Shown here piece after piece: positions 41,153-49,879 of a DNA stretch of 58,952 nucleotides. The notes beneath the pieces were generated by a model, which was not told the origin of the DNA, did not search any database, and worked only from the letters and a program-made list of their open reading frames with translations. The DNA is taken from assembly GCA_002729515.1 (NCBI GenBank), contig PBYF01000068.1, positions 1 to 58,952 on the forward strand, written 5' to 3'. How positions within the stretch are numbered: position 1 is the first letter of the stretch; each line of letters opens with the position of its first letter. The stretch comes from Deltaproteobacteria bacterium (GTDB lineage Bacteria > Myxococcota_A > UBA9160 > SMWR01). A program made the position numbers and the translations under genes.

Positions 41153-42799
41153 TTACTGAAGGTAGTTAGCACCACCCGAGCGTGTGGCCTTGGGATCGAG
41201 GCGCACGTGCACGAGGGCGACCCGGTCTGCGGCCAGCGCCGCTTCGAGCGCCGGGCGGATCTCGTCCGGACGATCGACGCGGAACGCCGCACCGTCGACC
41301 ATCTCGGCCATTTTCTCGTAGCTCGCCGGCAGCAGCGCCGCGATCCGCGGCGAATCGGGCGGAAGCATGTGGTCCTGGAGCATGTGGCCGGCGATGCCCT
41401 CGTTGTTGGCGACGACGAAGACGGGCTTCGCCCCCACGCGGGCAGCGGTCTCGATCGCCATGGCCGCGGCGCCAAACGCGTAGTCCCCGACGACGGCAAC
41501 CGAGGGCCGGTCCGGGTTCGCGAGTGCCGCGCCAACCGCGTACGGAACACCGGTGCCCATGCACCCCGTGGTTCCGGCGTTGAAGCGCGACCGCGGCGCG
41601 TAGCTCGGAAGGACCGTGCGGCAGATCCCCATGATCGTCTCACCATCGACAGCAATCGCCGCGTCCCGCGGCAACGCGTCGCGCACCTCGCGCACCAGGC
41701 GATAGGGATTGATGGGGACAGCGTCGCTCTCCAGGAGTGCCGCCAGACCCGCTTCGTTTCGCTGCTTCTTCTCGCGCAGGGCGGCGATCCAGCTGCCATC
41801 TTGTGATGCGAGCTTCCTGCCCTCGAGCGCCTCGCACAGCGCATCGACGGCCACCGCCGCATCCGCGACGATGCCGAGTTCCACGTCCGCGGAGCTCGTG
41901 AACTCCTCGGGCGCCACATCGATCTGCGCGATGCGCGCGTCCGGGCTGTAGCGCGGCGGCCGTCCGAAACCGAAGATCCAGTTGAAGCGCGCCCCGACCA
42001 CCAGGATCGCGTCGGCACCGGCGAGCGCCGCGGAGCGCGCGGCATTGAGGAAGTGCGGGTCGTCGTCGGGCAGTGTCCCGCGCGCCATGGGCGACGTGAC
42101 GTAGGGAATGCCGCGACCCACCAGGCGCTCCAGGGCGGGTCCGGCGTCGGCCCAGGCAGCGCCCTTCCCCACCACGACGAGGGGCCGCGAAGCGCCGGCC
42201 AGCATTTCCGCGACGCGGTCGATCGCGTTCGGGTCCGGGTGGGCGCGCGTTACCTCGGGCGCACGCTCGCGCAACGGAGCCGAAGCTTCGTCGACGCGGT
42301 TGGCGACGAAATGACCGGGAAAATCGAGGTAGACCCCGCCCGGTCGACCGTGGAGCGCGCGCGCCAGCGCCAGGTGCACCCACTCGCCGATGCGCTCGGT
42401 GCGATCCACGCTGCCCGTCCACTTGCAACCGGGCTGAGCGAAGGCGACCTGGTTGGCCTCCTGGAAACCGCCGACTCCCAGCGTATTCGCATAGGTCGAG
42501 CCGCCGAGCACGACGAGGGGCATTGCGCTCTCGGTGGCCACGTAGAGCGGCGTCACGCAATTCGTGACCGCGGGGCCCGAGCCCGCGACGATCACACCGG
42601 GTCTGCGCCTGGCCCAGCCCCACGCCGAGGCCATGAAGGCCGCGTTCTCCTCGTGGCGGCAGCCCACCACCTTGAGCCCCTCGGCCTGGGCGCCGGCGAA
42701 GACCTCGATCATCGGCCCCGCAACGACGCCGAAGAGAACATCGATTCCCGCTGCCTTCAGCTGGCGCGCCGCCAGCCTTCCGCCGTCGATCTCGGCCAT
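41153..42799 (-). CDS. TPP enzyme, oxalyl-CoA decarboxylase / 2-hydroxyacyl-CoA lyase-like
   Basis: A 548-residue thiamine-diphosphate enzyme with three domains. Glu50 in GCRHEENAAF is the cofactor-activating residue. SGPAVTNCVTPLYVATE, ARALHGRPGGVYLDFPG and GKGAAWADAGPAL match OXC/HACL order, as does VGARFNWIFGFGRPP. The TPP-binding end is GDYAFGAAAMAIETA followed by VFVVANNEGI (GDY in place of GDG, with NN). Acetolactate synthase is less likely because the usual motifs are absent. With the adjacent CoA-transferase it may cleave a 2-hydroxyacyl-CoA or oxalyl-CoA. Confidence 0.82.
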   Translation of the reverse strand: MAEIDGGRLAARQLKAAGIDVLFGVVAGPMIEVFAGAQAEGLKVVGCRHEENAAFMASAWGWARRRPGVIVAGSGPAVTNCVTPLYVATESAMPLVVLGGSTYANTLGVGGFQEANQVAFAQPGCKWTGSVDRTERIGEWVHLALARALHGRPGGVYLDFPGHFVANRVDEASAPLRERAPEVTRAHPDPNAIDRVAEMLAGASRPLVVVGKGAAWADAGPALERLVGRGIPYVTSPMARGTLPDDDPHFLNAARSAALAGADAILVVGARFNWIFGFGRPPRYSPDARIAQIDVAPEEFTSSADVELGIVADAAVAVDALCEALEGRKLASQDGSWIAALREKKQRNEAGLAALLESDAVPINPYRLVREVRDALPRDAAIAVDGETIMGICRTVLPSYAPRSRFNAGTTGCMGTGVPYAVGAALANPDRPSVAVVGDYAFGAAAMAIETAARVGAKPVFVVANNEGIAGHMLQDHMLPPDSPRIAALLPASYEKMAEMVDGAAFRVDRPDEIRPALEAALAADRVALVHVRLDPKATRSGGANYLQ

Positions 42800-42936
42800 C
42801 TACGGATCTCCCGCGAGTGTGCGCGGCCAGCCTATCACGGGCCGCATCCTTACAGTTAGCTGAACGCAAAGAAACGCAGACTTCGCTGGCCGCCGCTCCC
42901 CGCTTCGACCCCTACCGGGCACGGGCGAACGAGTCC

Positions 42937-42998
42937 GGCGTCACCGCGGTGTTTCGCGGCGGTGACGCCCAGCTCCCTCCGGCCCGAGCGCGCCGGAG
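42937..42998 (-). terminator. Two hairpins downstream of epoxide hydrolase
   Basis: An 11-bp perfect stem GGCGTCACCGC (42937-42947 with 42959-42969, 11-nt loop) and a 7-bp stem CTCCGGC (42977-42983 with 42992-42998) lie between the epoxide hydrolase stop and the TPP gene. The second begins 11 bases after the stop. No T-tract follows, so a Rho-independent terminator is not certain; a transcript-protecting structure is an alternative. The rest of the 209-bp gap is empty. Confidence 0.5.
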
Positions 42999-43008
42999 CC
43001 CCGGGACA

Positions 43009-44160
43009 TCAGCCGCGAAAGCGGCGGAAGAACGTTCGGATGTCTTCCACCAAGAGTTCCGGCTGCTCGAGCGCAGCGAAGTGGCCGCCGCGCGGCATCT
43101 CCGTGTACTGCACCAGGTTGTAGACGGCATCGAGCCAGGAACGGGGCGACAGGATCACCTCCTTGGGGAAGGCGGCAAGGCCGACCGGCGTTTCGAGGCG
43201 CTGGCCGAGCAGCGCCGGGTCGCTGAAGACCCGCGACTCGCGGTAGATGCGACCCGCCGAGGGGGCGGTCCCCGTCACCCAGTAGAGCATGACGTTCGTG
43301 AGCAACTCGTCGCGGGTGACGGCATTTTCGATCACACCGTCGCAATCGGTCCAGGTGCGAAACTTCTCGGCGATCCAGGCGAGTTGCCCGACGGGGGAAT
43401 CGTGGAGCGCGTAGCCAACGGTCTGGGGCTTGGTGCCCTGAATCTGTGCGTACCCCGACTCCTGGGTCGTGTAGCGCTCGAGACCCGCGAGCTTCGGCTT
43501 GTCTTCGTCGCTCGGTTCCGAAGCGTTCAGCGGGGGGGTGGCGAAGAGGAAGTTCACGTGGATGCCGAGGCAGTGCTCCGCGTCGGCGCGCGCGACACCC
43601 ACCGAAACCGGGGAGCCCCAGTCACCACCCTGGGCCCCGTAGCGCTCGTATCCGAGGCGGGCCATCAGTTGCGCCCAGGCCCCGCCGATTCGCCCGGGCT
43701 CCCAGCCCTTCGCAGTGTGGGGCTGCGAGAACCCAAAGCCCGGGAGCGACGGCGCGACAACGTGAAAGGCATCGGCAGCATCGCCCCCGTGCGCTTCCGG
43801 GTTCGCCAACGGATCGATGATCTTCACGAACTCCGCGACCGAGCCCGGCCAACCGTGGGTCACGATCAGGGGGATCGCGTCTTCGCGCTCCGAACGCGCG
43901 TGCAGGAAGTGGATGTTCTGGCCCTCGATCTCCGTGGTGAATTGTGGAAAGTGGTTCAGCGCCGCCTCGTGCTTGCGCCAGTCGTACTGCTCGGCCCAGT
44001 AGGTGGCGAGGTCCTGCAGGTAGCCCTGCTCGATCCCGTAGTCCCAATCCGGATCGTCGAGGGCCTCGGGCCAGCGCGCGTTGCGCAACCGGGTGCGCAA
44101 GTCGTCGAGCACGGCGTCGGGAACCTCGATGCGAAACGGTCGGATCTCGCTCTGGGACAT
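43009..44160 (-). CDS. Epoxide hydrolase (EHN-domain, alpha/beta hydrolase)
   Basis: A 383-residue epoxide hydrolase. The EHN N-terminal domain (about 7-110) has FRIEVPDAVLDDLRTRLRNA and WDYGIEQGYLQDLATYWAEQ. The alpha/beta core has oxyanion HGWPG (102-106), nucleophile Asp180 in GAQGGDWGS, and the catalytic His in GGHFAALEQPE near 363. Likely cytosolic; opens an epoxide to a diol, often in detoxification or terpenoid/fatty epoxide catabolism. ATG at 44160 with GGAG-like context; a longer frame upstream is spurious. Confidence 0.93.
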   Translation of the reverse strand: MSQSEIRPFRIEVPDAVLDDLRTRLRNARWPEALDDPDWDYGIEQGYLQDLATYWAEQYDWRKHEAALNHFPQFTTEIEGQNIHFLHARSEREDAIPLIVTHGWPGSVAEFVKIIDPLANPEAHGGDAADAFHVVAPSLPGFGFSQPHTAKGWEPGRIGGAWAQLMARLGYERYGAQGGDWGSPVSVGVARADAEHCLGIHVNFLFATPPLNASEPSDEDKPKLAGLERYTTQESGYAQIQGTKPQTVGYALHDSPVGQLAWIAEKFRTWTDCDGVIENAVTRDELLTNVMLYWVTGTAPSAGRIYRESRVFSDPALLGQRLETPVGLAAFPKEVILSPRSWLDAVYNLVQYTEMPRGGHFAALEQPELLVEDIRTFFRRFRG

Positions 44161-44367
44161 GGAGCCTCCGGGGTCGGTCTCCTCACCCGGGGCACTCCGA
44201 TGACTTCGCTCGCGGACGCCTCGGGCGGAGTAACTGCCGATGGTACACCGCGGCGAACGGATCCTGCGAGGAGATCCGTCGCGGCCCGGGACCTGGTGAT
44301 CCGCGGCGGCCGACTTTCGCAAAAGCCTCCCCGCAATGCGGAGCCTCCATTCTGGCACAATGCCGGC

Positions 44368-45138
44368 TTGTCCCGAATCCTCGCCGCCACGGTGCTGCTC
44401 CTCGCGCTGCCCGCCTGTATGACACCCAATCCGGCCGACGAAGCGGACCGCCTGAGCGCACTCGTCGCACAACTCGAAGCGTGCACGGATGCGGCATGTC
44501 GCAGCGACGCAGAAGGCGAGCTGCTCGAACTGGCCCAGGCGGCGGCCGCAGCGGCGGGCAGAGCCCGCAACGAGCAGCGGCGCATCGGCCACCTGCGGGT
44601 CGCGGGTCTGGCCGCCTGGCAGTCCGGCGAAGCGGGAGAGGCCCTCGCAGCCCGGGTGAACGAGAACGCGCTGACGCGCTGCCGAACTCTGGACGAGCTG
44701 GCGCGCGATGGAGTTCCCGTCGGGGCGCCCGACGACTGCGCGGTGCTCGAAACCCTGCCGACGCTCGTCGCCCACGCGAGCGCGCTGCGCCAGATCGCGA
44801 CCCTCGCGACCGCAGCACCCGGCGCGCGAGAGAAATTCGCATTCGAGACCCTGGTTGCCGACTACCCATCCCAGACCTTTCTGCTCCTCGGCGACCTCGA
44901 ACCGCGGCTGCTCGCGTACGAAGGTCTCTCCCCCGCGACCGCGCGCTGGCTCGTCGCCACCCGCCGAAGCGCCTTCTGCGACTACCGGCGCATCCGGGAC
45001 GTGACCGCTGCCTGGCCCGGGGACGCGCTCCTGGCCCGAGAGGTCGAGCGGGAGTTTCGGCGCGCCGCCGGTGCGACCGGCAAGGGCTTCGACGGCTGCG
45101 ACGCCGTCGTGCCCATCGGCCTGCCCCCGAGCGGATGA
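44368..45138 (+). CDS. Hypothetical lipoprotein
   Basis: A 256-residue protein from TTG 44368, with a signal peptide and lipobox ALPAC (Cys17). The mature part is mostly helical with many Ala (LSALVAQLEACTDAACRS, ELLELAQAAAAAAGRA) and cysteines at spaced sites, ending GFDGCDAVVPIGLPPSG. I do not recognise a family. The start is chosen because it gives a proper lipoprotein signal; no clear RBS. It stands between the epoxide hydrolase (divergent) and the PH-like gene (convergent). Confidence 0.65.
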   Translation: MSRILAATVLLLALPACMTPNPADEADRLSALVAQLEACTDAACRSDAEGELLELAQAAAAAAGRARNEQRRIGHLRVAGLAAWQSGEAGEALAARVNENALTRCRTLDELARDGVPVGAPDDCAVLETLPTLVAHASALRQIATLATAAPGAREKFAFETLVADYPSQTFLLLGDLEPRLLAYEGLSPATARWLVATRRSAFCDYRRIRDVTAAWPGDALLAREVEREFRRAAGATGKGFDGCDAVVPIGLPPSG

Positions 45139-45155
45139 GCCGCGTCGCGTTGCCC

Positions 45156-45668
45156 TCACGGGTCCCGGAGAACGGGCCGGCCCATCACCTCGCCGACTGC
45201 GGCGGCCAGGGTCTCCGCCTGTTCGCGGCTGCTCAGGCTGAAACGCGGGCCTACCGAGCCACCACCGACGAGCCGGACGAGCACCTCCCATGGCTCGGCC
45301 CGTGACACGCGCACTTCCGAGCCGTGCGGCTGCTGCTGCCGAATCTCGAGCGCGTCGATCTCGGCCGCAGGCCACTCGGAACGGCGACCGGCGAAGCCTT
45401 CGCAGGACAGCGCCTGCGCGCTGACCTGCCACACGGTGCGGTCGAGCCGCGTGAAGGCCGCGAACGCGACCAGACACGCCGCGGCGAGTCCCACGGCCAC
45501 GACGTTCGCCGAGGCCGACCCGCGCAGCCACAACACCACTGCCGCCGCGACCGCAATCGCGGCGGCGGCGCCCACGATGCGGCCGGCCTCGTCTGACGAG
45601 GCGCGGCGCACCTCGAGCCCCCGGCTTCCAGGGGTCAGGCGATACCGCCCGATGGCCTCGGATCGCAT
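45156..45668 (-). CDS. Two-helix membrane protein with PH-like C-terminus
   Basis: A 170-residue protein. It begins MRSEAIGRYRLTPGSRGLEV, then two close hydrophobic helices (IVGAAAAIAVAAAVVLWL and VVAVGLAAACLVAFAAF). The C-terminal part (WQVSAQALSCEGFAGRRSEW, EVLVRLVGGGSVGPRF, LSSREQAETLAAAVGEVMG) has the strand pattern of bacterial PH-like domains. No function assigned. Start ATG at 45668; it lies 26 bp past the esterase. Confidence 0.65.
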   Translation of the reverse strand: MRSEAIGRYRLTPGSRGLEVRRASSDEAGRIVGAAAAIAVAAAVVLWLRGSASANVVAVGLAAACLVAFAAFTRLDRTVWQVSAQALSCEGFAGRRSEWPAAEIDALEIRQQQPHGSEVRVSRAEPWEVLVRLVGGGSVGPRFSLSSREQAETLAAAVGEVMGRPVLRDP

Positions 45669-45694
45669 GGACACAGCCCGGCGGCAGACGCCGG

Positions 45695-46585
45695 CTAGGA
45701 CCAGCGGGGCTCGAGGAATTCCGCGATGCGCGCGATGGCCTCCTTCGCCTCGGGCACGAAGTCCGCGAAGGCGTGCCAGACGTGGATCATCTCGTCGGCC
45801 ACTTCGAGGGTGACGTCGACCCCCGCCCGCTTCGCGAGCTTCGCGAAGCGACGCGAATCGTCGAGGAGCAGCTCCGCCGTACCCACCTGCACGAGCAGCG
45901 GCGGCAGCCCCGCGAGATCCGCGAAGAGCGGCGAGGCCGTCGGAGCTCGCGGATCGCAGCCCTTGCAGTAGGCCTCGGACGCCTTTTCGAGCAGGTCCTG
46001 CGTGACCATGACGTCCTCGTCCAGCTTCGTTCGACAGCTCTCTCCCGACCGGGTGAGATCCAGCCACGGAGAGATGCAGACGCCAGCGGCCGGCAGCGCA
46101 TCCCCGTCGTCGCGCAGCCCGATCAGCGTCGCGACCACGAGGCCGCCTCCCGCCGAGTCTCCACTGATCGCAATCCGGCCCGGATCCATGCCCGACCGGA
46201 CCGCGTACCGGTATGTGGCCACGGCGTCCTCCACCGCCGCCGGGTGCGGGTTCTCGGGCGCGAGCCGGTAGTCGGCCAGCAATACCGGTGCCCGCGTCGC
46301 TCGCGACAGGTGCACCGCGAGCCCCCGGTGGGTGTCGAGAGAGCCCATCACGTAACCCCCACCGTGCAGGTGGATCAGCGCCCGGTCGTCCCGCGCACCG
46401 GGGGCACGCACCCACTCGGCCGGCACGCCGGCGGCATCGACCCTCTCGCACTCGACATCCTGCGGACGCGGCAGGTTTGCGACCGCGGCCTGCATGCTCG
46501 CGCGCATCTCGAGCGGGGTATCCCCCTGGATGGGCGGGTTGTCCCGCAGCATCTGGATCGCGATCTGCAGCTCTGCGCTCGCCAC
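45695..46585 (-). CDS. Alpha/beta hydrolase (HSL/GDXG family esterase)
   Basis: A 296-residue carboxylesterase of the hormone-sensitive-lipase family. HLHGGGYVMGSLDTH (HGGG 74-77) forms the oxyanion hole, GDSAGGGL (142-149) the nucleophile Ser144, and DEMIHVWHAF the catalytic His; SPLFADLAGLPPLLVQVG precedes the Asp. GTG at 46585 overlaps the SRPBCC gene end by context, with GGAAGCC upstream. Likely hydrolyses short acyl esters. Part of a TetR-led cluster. Confidence 0.9.
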   Translation of the reverse strand: MASAELQIAIQMLRDNPPIQGDTPLEMRASMQAAVANLPRPQDVECERVDAAGVPAEWVRAPGARDDRALIHLHGGGYVMGSLDTHRGLAVHLSRATRAPVLLADYRLAPENPHPAAVEDAVATYRYAVRSGMDPGRIAISGDSAGGGLVVATLIGLRDDGDALPAAGVCISPWLDLTRSGESCRTKLDEDVMVTQDLLEKASEAYCKGCDPRAPTASPLFADLAGLPPLLVQVGTAELLLDDSRRFAKLAKRAGVDVTLEVADEMIHVWHAFADFVPEAKEAIARIAEFLEPRWS

Positions 46586-46587
46586 GC

Positions 46588-47007
46588 TCAGGCTTCCACC
46601 AGCGGCTTCAGCGCCTTCAGCGCCCCGCCATACGCTCCCTCGAGCGCGGGCGCGATCTGTTCCTCGGCGACGCCGTCGGGCAGGTCGAAACTCGCCGACC
46701 AATCGACGTGGCAGCGATTCTCTCCGGTCTCCTCCACGCAGATCGTCGCCAGGTAATTCTGCGTCGGCATCGGCCCTTCGACGATCGAATAGGAGAGACT
46801 GCGCCCAGCGTCGTCGAAAGCCTCGAGCCGCTCGACGATGGTCATGGGACCCATGGCCACCCTGCGGGTAGCGCCCAGGCCCTCGCCTTCGACTTCGCAC
46901 TTCTCGACACCCGGCATCCAGCCGGCCAGGCCACCGAAATCTGCGAGCTTCTTCCACACGTCGGCGGCAGTTGCCGCGTAGTCCTCGTTGACTGCAATCT
47001 TCGCCAT
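46588..47007 (-). CDS. SRPBCC-family protein
   Basis: A 139-residue START-like (SRPBCC) lipid/ligand-binding fold. NEDYAATAADVWKKLADFG, WMPGVEKCEVEGEGLGATR, ERLEAFDDAGRSLSYSIVE, and the last helix ALEGAYGGALKALKPL are family blocks. Such proteins bind hydrophobic ligands or act as cyclase-like enzymes. Here it lies between a Zn-ADH and an esterase, so it may handle the same small hydrophobic substrate. Confidence 0.88.
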   Translation of the reverse strand: MAKIAVNEDYAATAADVWKKLADFGGLAGWMPGVEKCEVEGEGLGATRRVAMGPMTIVERLEAFDDAGRSLSYSIVEGPMPTQNYLATICVEETGENRCHVDWSASFDLPDGVAEEQIAPALEGAYGGALKALKPLVEA

Positions 47008-47031
47008 GGGGGGTCCTTTCTATTCAGGGTT

Positions 47032-48132
47032 TCAGATGTTCAGTACGGTCCGGATTCCCCGGCTCGCGCGCAGGTCGTCCATCGCAGCGTTGATTTCCTC
47101 GAGCGGCCGGCGGGAAGTGATCAAGCCCTCGAGGTCGAGGCACCCGTTCTGCCAGAGCGAGAGCAATCGAGGCACGTCGCGCAGGGAATTGCAATTGCCG
47201 AGCATCGTGCCCATCACGTTCTTGGCACTGGCCGCGAAAACAGCCGCCAGTCCCAGATCGACGTTCTGGTCGATGGGCGGGGCGCCGATGCAGACCACGG
47301 TTCCACCGTTTCGCACGGCGGCCAGGCCTGCGCTGATCAGCGCGGCGATGCCGGCGGTCTCGAAAGCGTAGTCGACGCCAATGCCACCGGTCAGGTCGCG
47401 AGCCGCCGTCGGCACGTCGTCCTGGGACGGGTCGAGGAGATCCGTCGCGCCCAGTCGCTTCGCAACCTCGCGCCGCTCGGCTACCGGGTCGGAAACGATG
47501 ATCCGCGCCGCCCCGGCGATCCGGGCGCCCTGCACCGAAGAAAGCCCGATGCCACCGGCTCCGAGGACGAGGACCGTCGCTCCTTCCTCGACGCGCGCCG
47601 CATTGAGCACCGCGCCGGCACCGGTCTGCACGGCACAGCCGATCACGCAAGCGACATCGAGCGGAACGTCCGGATCGATTTTCACCGCCCCGGTGGCTTC
47701 GACCACCGTGTACTCCGCGAAACCTGCGACGTTCAAGCCGCGGTAGACACTCTCGCCCTTGCGGGAGAGACCCGTCCGGCCGTCGGGAAAGGAACTCGTA
47801 ACGATGCCGGCCCCATTGACACAGAGTGCCGCCTCGCCGCGCACGCACCAATAACAGGTTCCGCACGGAGGACACGGTGTCAGAACGACGGAGTCTCCCG
47901 GTGCGAGACGCGTGACGCCTTCCCCCACCGCGTCCACCACGCCCGCCGCCTCGTGACCCAGAATGATCGGCGTGGGGGCGGGAAACTTGCCGTCGACGAT
48001 CGAGAGGTCCGAGTGGCAGATGCCGCAGTGTTTCACGCGCACCCGGACCTGACCCACAAGGGGTTCCTCGATGTCGACGTCGTCCACCACCTGGAGCGGG
48101 ACACCCGGGGACTCGAATAGTGCAGCGCGCAT
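47032..48132 (-). CDS. Zinc-dependent alcohol dehydrogenase (MDR family)
   Basis: A 366-residue MDR dehydrogenase. Catalytic zinc ligands appear in VKHCGICHSDLS and ILGHEAAG; structural zinc cysteines in CPPCGTCYWCVRGEAALC. The NAD-binding fold has VLVLGAGGIGLSSVQGARI. The class III-like VIGCAVQTGAGAVLNAARV suggests use on long or aromatic alcohols. ATG at 48132; its RBS region (GAGGAA) lies in the first copy of the tandem repeat. Co-clustered with an SDR, SRPBCC protein and esterase. Confidence 0.93.
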   Translation of the reverse strand: MRAALFESPGVPLQVVDDVDIEEPLVGQVRVRVKHCGICHSDLSIVDGKFPAPTPIILGHEAAGVVDAVGEGVTRLAPGDSVVLTPCPPCGTCYWCVRGEAALCVNGAGIVTSSFPDGRTGLSRKGESVYRGLNVAGFAEYTVVEATGAVKIDPDVPLDVACVIGCAVQTGAGAVLNAARVEEGATVLVLGAGGIGLSSVQGARIAGAARIIVSDPVAERREVAKRLGATDLLDPSQDDVPTAARDLTGGIGVDYAFETAGIAALISAGLAAVRNGGTVVCIGAPPIDQNVDLGLAAVFAASAKNVMGTMLGNCNSLRDVPRLLSLWQNGCLDLEGLITSRRPLEEINAAMDDLRASRGIRTVLNI

Positions 48133-48138
48133 GGCGAT

Positions 48139-48351
48139 TTCCTCAGTTCTCCTCGACGGGCGGGGCAAAGGGTGGGGTTGCGGGCCAGACGGATATCCTG
48201 GAGACGCCTACTTCCTCAGTTCTCCTCGACGGGCGGGGCAAAAGTGGGGTTGCGGGCCAGACGGATGTCCTCAAGACGCCTACTTCCTCAGTTCTCCTCG
48301 ACGGGCGGGGCAAAAGTGGGGTTGCGGGCCAGACGGATGTCCTCGAGACGC
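48139..48351. repeat. Threefold tandem repeat of SDR gene tail, 72-73 bp unit
   Basis: Three direct copies: 48139-48211 (73 bp), 48212-48283 (72 bp) and 48284-48351 (partial, 68 bp). Copies 2 and 3 differ by one base; copy 1 has one extra G and a few changes. The unit contains the last 19 codons of the SDR, its TGA and the RBS region of the ADH gene. The downstream ADH is still correctly led by copy 1. A recent duplication is the simplest explanation. Confidence 0.95.
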
Positions 48352-49145
48352 GTGTCACAGCTCCGGCGCCAGGCATCTTCGGCGAGCACGTAGAAGCGGT
48401 TCGCGCGAATCGCCTCCAGCGTCCGGTCGGCGATGCGCGCGGGCGGAACCCCGGACTGGACGCCCGCCGAAAGCCCCTCGTTCACCAGCTTGCGCGTCTC
48501 GTCGGCCGCTTCGGTGGCGCCGAGCTGAAACTCGTCGGGCCGGTTCCGATCCGATCGGTCGATGGCGGTGGCGATGACCTCCGGACATACGACGCTCACG
48601 CCGATCTTTGCACCCTGCTGCGTGAGTTCGTGGTAGAGCGTTTCGCTCAGGGAGAGCACGGCGTGCTTGGTCATGAAGTAGATGCCGGTCCACGGCATCG
48701 AGGTGACAGCGGCCATGGACGCGGTGTTGACCACGTGCCCTGCTTCGCCCTGCTCCAACAAGATCGGCACGAACGTGCGGATGCCGTGGACGACGCCGTA
48801 GACGTTCACGCCCATCAGCCACTCGTAGTCGTCGAGCGGAGCGTCCCAGAGCCTTCCGCTCGAGAACACCCCGGCGTTGTTGCAGACCACGTGGACCGCG
48901 CCGAAGGCCTCGAGCGTCCGGTCCGCCAGGGCCTGGACCTGCTCGGGCCGCGACACATCGGTCAGAACCGACACCACGTCCGCTCCCCGGTCAGCGAGTC
49001 GTTGCGCGGCGCGCTCGAGCGGCGTCGCCTCGACGTCGGCGAGAGCGACGCGCATGCCCTCCTTCGCAAAGCGTTCGGCCAAGGCGAGGCCGATGCCGCT
49101 GGCCGCACCCGTCACGACGGCCACCCGGCCTTCGAACTCGTTCAT
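48288..49145 (-). CDS. Short-chain dehydrogenase/reductase (SDR)
   Basis: A 285-residue classical SDR. VTGAASGIGLAL, VCNNAGVFSSGR, and the active-site region STPWTGIYFMTKHAV with Tyr-x-x-x-Lys. CPEVIATAIDRSDRNRPDEF and a C-terminal tail ending NPTFAPPVEEN follow. The tail and stop are in the tandem repeat's third copy; the two extra copies lie beyond the stop. It overlaps TetR by four bases, so TetR and SDR probably share one transcript. Confidence 0.9.
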   Translation of the reverse strand: MNEFEGRVAVVTGAASGIGLALAERFAKEGMRVALADVEATPLERAAQRLADRGADVVSVLTDVSRPEQVQALADRTLEAFGAVHVVCNNAGVFSSGRLWDAPLDDYEWLMGVNVYGVVHGIRTFVPILLEQGEAGHVVNTASMAAVTSMPWTGIYFMTKHAVLSLSETLYHELTQQGAKIGVSVVCPEVIATAIDRSDRNRPDEFQLGATEAADETRKLVNEGLSAGVQSGVPPARIADRTLEAIRANRFYVLAEDAWRRSCDTRLEDIRLARNPTFAPPVEEN

Positions 49146-49774
49146 GGCTGCCCTTTCCGACCGGCCCCTTTCGGCGAGATCGCCTCGCCGAGAAACGCAG
49201 CGGTCTGCGCCAGCCGGTCTTTCACCGGGTAGTCCCGGATGTTCACCCAGTTGTTCATGACGGCGCCGAAGCCACCCACCACCATCTCCGTCAGGAATTC
49301 GATCGGGTGGTCGGTGCGGACATCTCCGCGCACCTGGCCGTCGCGCAGGATGGCACCGAAAGCGGTGTGCAGCTTGGTGATGTCCTCTCCAGTCATCCCC
49401 GGCGGCCGGGCGCGCATGGCCTCCAGGATGAGGTCGCGCGCCAACAGGCCGCGCTCCTCCAGAAGCTCCGAGAGACGCACGAAGCAGTGCTCGAGCTTCT
49501 GCCGGGTCGACCCCGCGCCGCTGCGCTCCTCTTCGAGAATTTCCTGGAGCTCGTCGATCCGCTCCTCGGCGAGCTGATGAAAGAGATCCTGCTTGGTCGG
49601 GAAGTAGTTGAAGAAGGTCTTCTGGGCGACGTCCGCATCCTGGGCGATCTCGTCGACCCGGGTGTCGTCGAAGCCCTGGCGGATGAAGCGCTTCATCGCC
49701 GCTCTCATGATGCGATCCCGGACCTCGCGCTTGCGCCGCTCGCGCCGGCTGAGGTCGTTGCTCACGTCACCCAC
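49142..49774 (-). CDS. TetR-family transcriptional regulator
   Basis: A 210-residue TetR protein. N-terminal DNA-binding part: RIMRAAMKRFIRQGFDDTRV, DEIAQDADVAQKTFFNYFPT, KQDLFHQLAEERIDELQ. The C-terminal ligand domain is helical. It is first in the SDR-ADH-SRPBCC-esterase cluster and likely represses its own operon; a small AT-rich start region (49775-49815) precedes it. Confidence 0.9.
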   Translation of the reverse strand: MGDVSNDLSRRERRKREVRDRIMRAAMKRFIRQGFDDTRVDEIAQDADVAQKTFFNYFPTKQDLFHQLAEERIDELQEILEEERSGAGSTRQKLEHCFVRLSELLEERGLLARDLILEAMRARPPGMTGEDITKLHTAFGAILRDGQVRGDVRTDHPIEFLTEMVVGGFGAVMNNWVNIRDYPVKDRLAQTAAFLGEAISPKGAGRKGQP

Positions 49775-49879
49775 CCGGGGACCTCCAGAACTGATTACTT
49801 ATAGCACACTGAAAGCTTCGTGTGGGCTGTAACTTCAGCTGGATCCGCGCCTATCATGCTCTGCAAACCCAAGGGGCGG

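Noticed and set aside
42817..44367. Long plus-strand open frame before the lipoprotein
   Set aside because: It runs antisense over the epoxide hydrolase. It has no family match and no start with RBS; the signal peptide begins only at 44368.
48139..48351. CRISPR-like array
   Set aside because: The copies abut without unique spacers and are 72-73 bp duplicates of coding sequence.
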